From Steromphala cineraria (lineage: Eukaryota; Mollusca; Gastropoda; Trochida; Trochidae): a DNA stretch of 64,000 nucleotides. Below, piece after piece: positions 35,301 through 44,300 of the stretch (position 1 is its first letter; each line of letters starts with the position of its first letter). The notes below the pieces were generated by a model. That model did no database searches. It had not been told where the DNA came from and worked only from the letters and a program-made list of their open reading frames with translations. Location of the stretch: contig OU744721.1 in the NCBI GenBank assembly GCA_916613615.1, forward strand, positions 74,157,060 to 74,221,059, read 5' to 3'. The position numbers and the translations under genes are program-made.

Positions 35301-38300
35301 GGCGTTATAGAACAGAGGTTAACTCGGGTAAGACTGAGCTGCCTCTGTGGGAAGAGAATGGGGTTTAGTTTCTACAGGAAAATGTAACTTGATCCTTCTG
35401 AGTGCTGCTGTAGCTTATTGCCACCTGGGATTTTCATGAAACTTTCAGGAATGATTGTTAACATTATTATCTGTGTAATAAAAATGTTAGATTTCGACTG
35501 AATTCTTTTATCGTCGCTTGCGACTATATTCATAATTATTTGTATTATCATTATCATGTGTGGTTCTCTCTTTTGAACACCAACTTCTATAACTACTTAA
35601 CTATAACATAATGATGTTGTTGATCTTCTCTCTTGCTTATGTGCATTTTTTGTAATATTTCAAGTTATTACACTTGTATTTCATTATAATGTGAAACTGC
35701 TATTTGTTTGCATACTTTACAGTTGCATACCTTATGCTTGGTCACTTGCTACTGTATCCTACTGCAACTATGGTGAAATTTTGGTTTCGCTTTGTCAATT
35801 AATTAATTTCATCAGAACTACCAAAGGATCAACCATTGTTCATGTGAAAAATATAAATTCCTAAACTAGATATTGCAAACGGCTGGTCTCTGGTGCAATA
35901 TTCCAAATGTTGGAATGATGAAATAGACACAAGGGGTAAATCTTCCTCAATTAAGCTGAAGATATTCAATTTAGACTCATTAAGAGAAACATCAGCACGA
36001 CTGTATTAACTTTGCGCATATATATATAAAATGAATAAAACTTGTGTTTGAAACTGTTCATCACTTATGAAGTTGAAGAATCTGCAGATTGCAAAAGAGG
36101 ACAATCTGCAGATTGCAAAAGAGAACAATCTGCAGATTGTGATATTCCAAGACTGCACGGGACAAACCCAGTAGTAAGGTACGCAGCTGTAGTATAGCTT
36201 CTCTGTCTCGTCAAGGAGGTAAGTTTGTGTACGGTTTCAGCTGCGTTCATTTGTCTTATAGGGAAGCATTGGACTCCATCCAGCCCACTCTTAGCTATCG
36301 TCTAGTGTACAAAAATCGGGTTATCATGAAACCATTATGCTTACATATATAGGTTGCTGAATTGACATACTATGAGTGCAAACATGACAATATATTGGCA
36401 ACCTTTTTGACAACGCAATGATAAGTATTTGACAATATATACCGGGATGAATAACAACCTAAATAGGTTGTCAATTTTCATCGATTTTCACATCGACAAT
36501 ATGAATATACATTCATCTCAGGCACCGTCGTCGTACTTCAACTCTGTTATGTTTTCTTATAGTATTTGGTAAGTTTACCTTCGTTACTCTCAAATGAGAA
36601 ACAACAAATGAAGTTGTATGTAACTTTGGTAGAACATTTTTGTGATCTTGGATAGCATTTGTAAAATAAATTGTTTTAGTTACGTGTGGCACAACGTGAT
36701 AACATTGTAATACTGTATTGAAAAACTGGTCTGTTGCCTGATTCACCGAAATAAACAACTATCTATCAATTTTTGGAAATGAAATATATCTTGAAGTTAA
36801 GATGTATAGCTGTTAATGCAAATCTTTTCCTGTATCATTTTCTGGAGACAATTATTGGTGTGCTTAAACAAGACTGGCAATTGACATTAGTTGATAGCTC
36901 ACAATATGATGCCTATCGAATCTTTAAAACTTTGCGCAAACCCTAAAATTATTTATTGCATTCAACTTCAAAGAAGCTTAGGTGTTCATTTATCCGATTT
37001 AGATTAGGACTGTCAAACTATATGATTAATGAAGGAAGACTAAAGTCTATTGATAAAAACATTAGAACATGCCTGTTATGTAAAACCGGTTTCGAAAATA
37101 AATTACTCTTTTTATTTGTTATACCTTATTGTTATCTTTCAATGGCTCCTATCATTGCGTTCAGACGTTTTCTTTCATCTGATGACTGTTCTATATTGTT
37201 TAAGCTTCCCAATATGTCACCTATGCAATGTCTCATAGAGAAGAACTGTTAAAATCATATGTACTTTATGATTGTTCTGTTGAATTGTACTTCATGTAAC
37301 TCCATTGTATATGGGCATGAGGTCTCACATGAAAATAAGAAGGTTTTTCAGGTAACATTTGTTTCTATAGGCTTTAACAATACGCTACAAACAATATAAG
37401 ATATCTTTGTTTGCCTTTTTCCTTTGTAAACCTGAATATCACTCACCACCACATAAACCACAGGACTTCCTACATCTCTTGTTTGTTTTCGGATCCTGAC
37501 AAAATTTGCCCTGATCTGCGATCTCGGATAGCATTTGTAGAATTTATTGTTTTGGTTACGTGTGGCACAACGTTATAACATACTGTATTGAAAAAATGGT
37601 CTGTGGCCTGATCTACCAAAATAGACAGCTATCTATCACTTCTTGTAAATGATTTGTATACTACAGTTAAAGTATATAATTCCCACTTGTATTCTTGATT
37701 TTATATGAAAAGGTTTTCAATGTAACATTTGTTTCTGTGGGCTTTAACAATATGCTACAAACAATATAAGAGACGTTTGTTTGCCTTTTTTGCTTTGATT
37801 TTCTAAAGTACACTTACCTCCACATAAACCACAGGACTTCCTACATCTCTTGTTTGTTTTCGGATCCTGACAAAATTTGCCCTTCATTTTTGAACAAATT
37901 GATGGGGGCATTTCGTCTTTGCACATACTAGTAGAAATTGATCCTTTCACGCCATTGGTGGGACCTTGAAAAGGAAAAAAAACTTTCGTCGTTAAAACTG
38001 ACAATAATGCTAGAAAATCTTGATAGAGGCATAAACCATTCTTCCATGCGAAAATTATTTATTGGCCGAGCTTGTTAAAATTGATTGTTATGCAATTTTC
38101 TACCGCTAGGGGAACCTGGTTGGATCAATTTGACTTTAGCCACTTTCGCGAGTAGGGAAAGCCAAGAACAAGGGGTGGTTTCGGACAAACAGGCAATTGA
38201 TATTCTGGCTTTTTTCAAATATTTCAGATTTTATTTAATGGCATTAAAATGCCTTATTTACTTTGCCTGGCATCCTTGTTAGCATCATACAGATGTATTG

Positions 38301-41300
38301 TTTATAGGATAGATGAAATTTTTTTTGGTCTGAATATTAACTTTTCATCGACATTTTTAGTGACCTCCCTGATTGCTTGATTCTTCCTAAAGTAGTGTTA
38401 GCACTCACCTGTGCACAATCCGCAGGATTTCCTACAATTCCTGTTTGTTATTGGACTTTTGCAGAACTGGCTTTCCCTTTTCTGCGAACACACTGATGGG
38501 GGCATGTCATCTTTGCAAGATGTGTCAGAATGTTCGCTCGATTTCTGACCTGCGCCATTAGCATCAACAGTTTGTTTCTTCGTCACTTCAGTTGGTAACG
38601 GAAGAGGGGTTGCATCTGTCCCTAGATTCATACAAAATTTCGTTGTCAATTTGACAACTTATATTGTCATTAATGTTCGGGCAATGAGCGATGTCAAAAG
38701 ATCAAATGGATGATGTCAAATTGACCAAGCAGTCACATCTGCATGTAGATACACAACAGGTAAAACTGAGACTGAGCTTAAACTTGAAATAACCGAAAAA
38801 AGAAAAGCTCATATGTAACTTTTATGTGACTGTTACTCAGCATTTTAAAGGCAGAACAACACAGTAACTTGCGCTCCACAGTGGCTGCCAGGTGCAAAAT
38901 ACACAAACAAATTTCCAAAATGTACATGTACTAAGGACATTAATATGTTATTATCATTATTATTATAATATCATTATTATTATCATGTCTGGCGTCGTCT
39001 TATGAACACCAACTTCAATAACGACAAACGACTATAACATCTTGTTTATCTTCTCTCTTGCTTATGTGCATAAATAGTCGTCATATTGATCTAAATTTGT
39101 TTGTAATATTTCAAATAACTACATTTGTATTTCAATTATAATTTGAAAATGCTACTTATTTGTATTCTTTACAGTTGAATACCTCATGCTCGTTCGTTTG
39201 CTATTTTATCCTAGTGCAAATATCGTGACATTTTGGTTTCGCTTTGTCAATTGAATAACTTCATCAGTCATGATCAATCGTTGTTCATGTGTGAATGATA
39301 TTCGCAAAGGGGGATTAACACTTGCATTAACAAATGTAGTTGAACCTAGTTGAAAACTAACGGGATTGAAGTGTGCGCACTTTTCGCAATGTTTCAATCT
39401 AATATGGCTCACTATCTGTATGTACGGTGAACTGCACATTAGAACGTTATACTAAGTAATAGAACGACGGACTACGGACATTGTATCACGTACGAGCTAC
39501 ATTCTTTTAGGTTTAAATTCGTTGAGCCTTGGTGTGTTAAAGTACCTTTAGTCACGAAAGAGTACATCAAATTACGGCATCACAGTTATTTTGCATATTC
39601 AAGTTTTCAACCAAAACAAATGATGTCATTAAAATCACGAAGTCACACTGCCTTCTTATCATCCACCTTGAAAGCCAATGATGATGTGCTTGAATATTTT
39701 TGATATATTGTATTATAAAAGTAAGCAATAGTCTCAGAAGATTGTATCTTTTATCGACTTGAGTAGATATATCTGATGTCAGAAGAGTCTGGTGAGTTTT
39801 TCTCTATATCGGTAGTCCTAGATCTACCGAGGGGACATTTTACAGCTACCATTTGAACTCAATGGGTTGACATAAAATACTGATTTTTTTCTTATTCATA
39901 TATTTCTAAAAAAAGAGGTTATATTTAATTGATTAGGTGTTGATTGGTTTTCTTTGCTTTGATCTGTTGTCAAATAATACCCATGGTTTCAATGTGTAAC
40001 ACCAGTATCATGCAGTGTCAGTGGCTAGTGTTACGTTATATAATTTGAAAAATTCAGAATATTTAGATTCTATAAGTGGCGTTAGACAAGGCTGCATTCT
40101 TAGTCCTCCATCATTGTTTTGTTATTTACTAAACAGTTAAAGGTTGACTTTTCTACATGTGGAGAATAGGGCGTATTTATTGACAGTAATTTTGGGAATT
40201 GCATTCTTCACTGTTTGCATATGATGTGTTTGTTTTCAGATTTTGTCATTAGTCTTGAGAAAAAGATTGATATTATATAAATTTATGTAGACTGTATAAC
40301 TGTACATTTAAAGAAGGTATTAGTTAATATTTATTCGTTCAAAGTTTAGATAGCTATCATAAACAGACCTATATATGGTACAAAATATAGATAAATTGAT
40401 GGGAAAACGGGTTTTTTTCTGTGCGAAATACTGTTCAATAAGGGGTTTGTTTTTAAGGACATGACGAATAGTTCATATGGTTGTGACTATCACAAGCATT
40501 TTATTTTCCTGAAATTGACCAATGTTATGCAATATTTTCTGTGTGAAACAACATTAAAGCTTTTTAGAAATCTAAAAACACGAAATGTAGAATAACACTG
40601 AAAATAGGTGCTTTGGTGGATTTGGTGGTTTTCAAATACACTCAGGAGCAAACAAAACGATAGCAACTTTTCAAAAGAGTAAAAAAACAAAATCCTGTTG
40701 TAATTAAATGCTACTATGAACCTATAAAAGTATGACTGTTCAAATACACTAGGGGGTTCAAAATAGCTGTTTCAATGTTAGTTTTGGTCATAATCTTTGG
40801 AATTGGAAGAACAACATCATGAAATTTATAAATTTGATAAATTAAAGATGTAATCAATATAAAAAAAACTTGATAGTTTGGTTGGTTTGAAAACAAGCAA
40901 AACGGCCATTTTCACTTTCCTATCTCGTCTAGTTATGGATATTTGTAAACAGCGTTTTTTTTAATTGCATGTTTTTCAAAAGCAATAACAGATATAGCTT
41001 TGAAATTAAAAACTTAGTTAAGGTATCTCTTGAAGACATGAAATAACCTTGTTTCAGCTGTGACTATCATTTGTTGCTTAACCTATCATGCATTTTATAT
41101 GGTATCGTTTCTTTTGCCCCTGAGTGTATAACAACGAACAACTAATTTTAAGTACAGTTTACTGCGCTAAGCTACGTTCTGGATCACTAGTTTAAAGATG
41201 CAGGTGTGGCTGGCAGGCAGCTGGAGTATGATTTCTCTATCTCGCCAAGGAAATACGCTTGTGTATGATTTAAGCCGCGTTATCTGTCTTACAGAGAAGC

Positions 41301-44300
41301 ATTGACCTCCATCCAGCCTATCATTAGATATCGTCTCTTTTTAAAAACTCGGGTTTGCCTAAAATCATTATGTTTACATATATAGGTTGCTGAATTGACA
41401 TACTACGATTTCAAACATGGCGATATATTGGTAACCTTTTTGACAACGCAATGATCACTGTTTGACAATATACCGGGACGAATAACAATAAGTCGTCGAT
41501 TGTCAAATTGGCAATATGAATACACATTCATCACATGCTCCGCCGTACTTCAACTCTTATGGTTTGCTTAAAGTGTTTGCTAAGTTAACCTTCGTTACTC
41601 TCAAATGGGAAACAACAAATAAACTGTTACGTACATTTGATTGATAACATCTACGATCTCGGATAGCATTTGTAGAATTAATTGTTTTGGTTACGTGTGG
41701 CCGTCGTTATAACATACTGTATTGAAAAATTGGTCTGTGGCCTGATCTACCAAAATAGACAGCTATCTATCAATTCTTGTAAATGATTTGTATGCTACAG
41801 TTAAGGTATATAATTCCCACTTGTATTCCAGTTTTTACATGAAAAGGTTTGTCATGTAACATTTGTTTCTGTGGGCTTTAAAAATATGCTACAAACAATA
41901 AACGAGACCTTTGTTTGCCTTTTTTCTTTGAAATTCTAAAAAATACTTACCTCCACATAAACCACAGGACTTCCTACATCTCTTGTTTGTTTTCGGATCC
42001 TGACAAAATTTGCCCTTCATTTTTGAACAAATTGATGGGGGCATTTCGTCTTTGCACATAATAGTAGAAATGGATCCTTTCACACCATTGTTGGGACCTT
42101 GAAAGGAAAAAAAATTTCGTCGTTAAAACTGACAATAATGCTAGTAAATCTTGATAGAGGCTTAATCACTCTTCCATGTAAAATTTTATTTATTGGCTGA
42201 GATTGTTAAATTGGATTGTTGTGTAATTTTTGATAAATTTGATTTTAGGAGGGAAACCACGAAAAGGCCACTATGGTTAAAATAGAAAAAAAGAGTTATT
42301 TGATTTATCAAAAAGTTAGCTCGTCCAAAAAAACACTAACCGCCACATATGCCGCAGGATTTCATACATTTTCTGCTTGTCTGTTCATTTTTGCAGAATG
42401 CTTTTTCCGCTGCCATTTTCGTACAAATGGTTTTGGTTAAGGTGTCTTTACAAGGGACATTCTCCTGATCGATATGATCTGAAATGAATAAACCTTATAT
42501 TACTATTATTTATGAAACTTAATGACGAAAATGATACACACTTATTGAAATTAAAATAATAAAGCAAAATGAGACATCAACTTTTGTTTCCTATTTCATT
42601 GCAAATATCAAATAAAATTGCATTTTGATTATGATTAAGTAAAATCATATTGTCTGAGAGGAAATTAAACCTTGACACCATTACAATACATACGTGTTCG
42701 GCTTATTTCAAATAATCACAGATGTAATTAAATGACATCACTCATACAAGCATCTTGCCTCATCGACTTTTCCTTCACAGGCGTAAACGTTCTTATTATT
42801 CATATTCATATTCATCACATTCGTATCTTTATGTTAGTAATGGATGTCAATCTAAAATGTCCGAATATCAGTTTGTGTAATGACGACTTACTTAAGATAT
42901 CTCTCAATTCCAAACCTTCTATCAGATGGAGTGACTCAAGGCCGACTATTGGAATCGTCTCAACCGCGTTAACGTTATTATGCAAGAATTGGATGGTAGT
43001 TATGTTATGGCCTTATATACCTGAACGAGGTTTTATCCTCTCGTTTCGCAAAATTGCAGAATCTGCGAGGATAACCTTTGAATCGTAAGTAGCTCTGAAG
43101 GATTTCGGAAATGAAGTAATCGAATAAGATTGCCTTAACTGACTACAAATTTGTTTGAGCTACATCCCGTCATTTGCCATGCCAATAACCTGCTGCCTTG
43201 GAGCTTCTGCTAATTCAATCGTTCAATTACAGGACTGCATTTGTAACGCATGCTGATGTGTGACATCTATATTAATCATTAAAACGAATGTTTTGTAAAT
43301 TATGAGGGTATGGCGATTGAGATACCTGTTGCATTTTTCACTTGCACCAAAGCAAACCGTGAGTTAGACACAATGTATTTGAAGATGTAAAAGATGTAAA
43401 ATAATAAAAGGATTTAATTATGTTCTCAGATGCATCCATACGTATCTACCTACTGATTCGTCTGTAGTTGAATTTGTCGTTGCTTATGGTAGCATGACCT
43501 CGGTATATACTCGTTTCTGATTGGTTGATTTGAAGGATTTCCCAGTGTTGAATGGCAATGAACACCCGCAAATTGGCATTAAACATTAACATGTTCTGAT
43601 TCTCCCAATATTCGTGCCCTATTCACATTATACTGCTGGTTTTGTCATTTTCTAACTTGCGCATTCTCGTAGATGCCAAAAATCCTTTTCTATTTGCTTT
43701 AGTTTTATGTTACTAAACTTTCCTTATTGGCTAAGTTTCTCCTTATTAACCGCCTTGTGCCATGCGGCCGGTTTCTTTCGAACGCCGTTCCCATGACACC
43801 ACGTCACAAATGACGTCATAATATTCCCGTCACCGTCACAATGGTCTGGGCGAGTTTAAAATATTTGTTCAGTCGGGTTTGTTCCTGTTGGTTTATGAAT
43901 TATATAACTGTTTTCTCTATATAAATTTCACAGTGAAAATTATAAGATCTCATCGTTACCAGTGCAACTGGTCTGCAATATAATAACACTATATTAATGT
44001 TTATAACACTAAGAATTCCCTTTTTTGTTTATAGCTGTGAACAATAATGGTTAGTCGTTAAATCCTTTCAACTCAGAGTTACCTACGCGAAAATAGAGTT
44101 CGCTCTTAAATTGCTTATAACTAACGGTCATGTTACAATATCGATAAATAGTTGCGTTTGTAAAATTTCCGGGTTTCATTGTTATTCAACACCCGCAAAT
44201 TTAGTTTAAACCCGACGGCATCCTTTTGTATACATTGGACGGTAGTGGTTAACAATAATGTGAAACAAACGTAACTATTACCTGGAGCATCTTGTGTGAC

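Larger units (their letters stand above)
33100..38095. repeat. Tandem segmental duplication, unit A (exons 6-7 and introns)
   Basis: This segment aligns piecewise with 38400-42235: 33200-33760 with 38410-38950, 35540-35850 with 38960-39290, 36230-36780 with 41250-41840, and 37520-38095 with 41650-42235. Unit A also carries its own insertions: 33770-35500 (a dispersed repeat and a MITE), the LINE fragment at 36.85 kb, and a second local copy of the exon-6 flank at 37448-37660. Confidence 0.78.
38400..42235. repeat. Tandem segmental duplication, unit B (exons 4-5 and introns)
   Basis: This is the partner of unit A, carrying one 147-base and one 213-base ShK exon. Unit B has its own insertion at about 39500-41200, which contains the reverse-transcriptase fragment. 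Similarity is higher near exon 4 (low-90s percent in the intron flank by eye) than near exon 5. Confidence 0.78.

Noticed and set aside
5470..42478. Venom or toxin gene cluster because of the ShK domains
   Set aside because: The ShK modules are exons of one large lectin mosaic, in phase with the other domains, not separate short secreted peptides. ShK domains are common in non-venom extracellular proteins.
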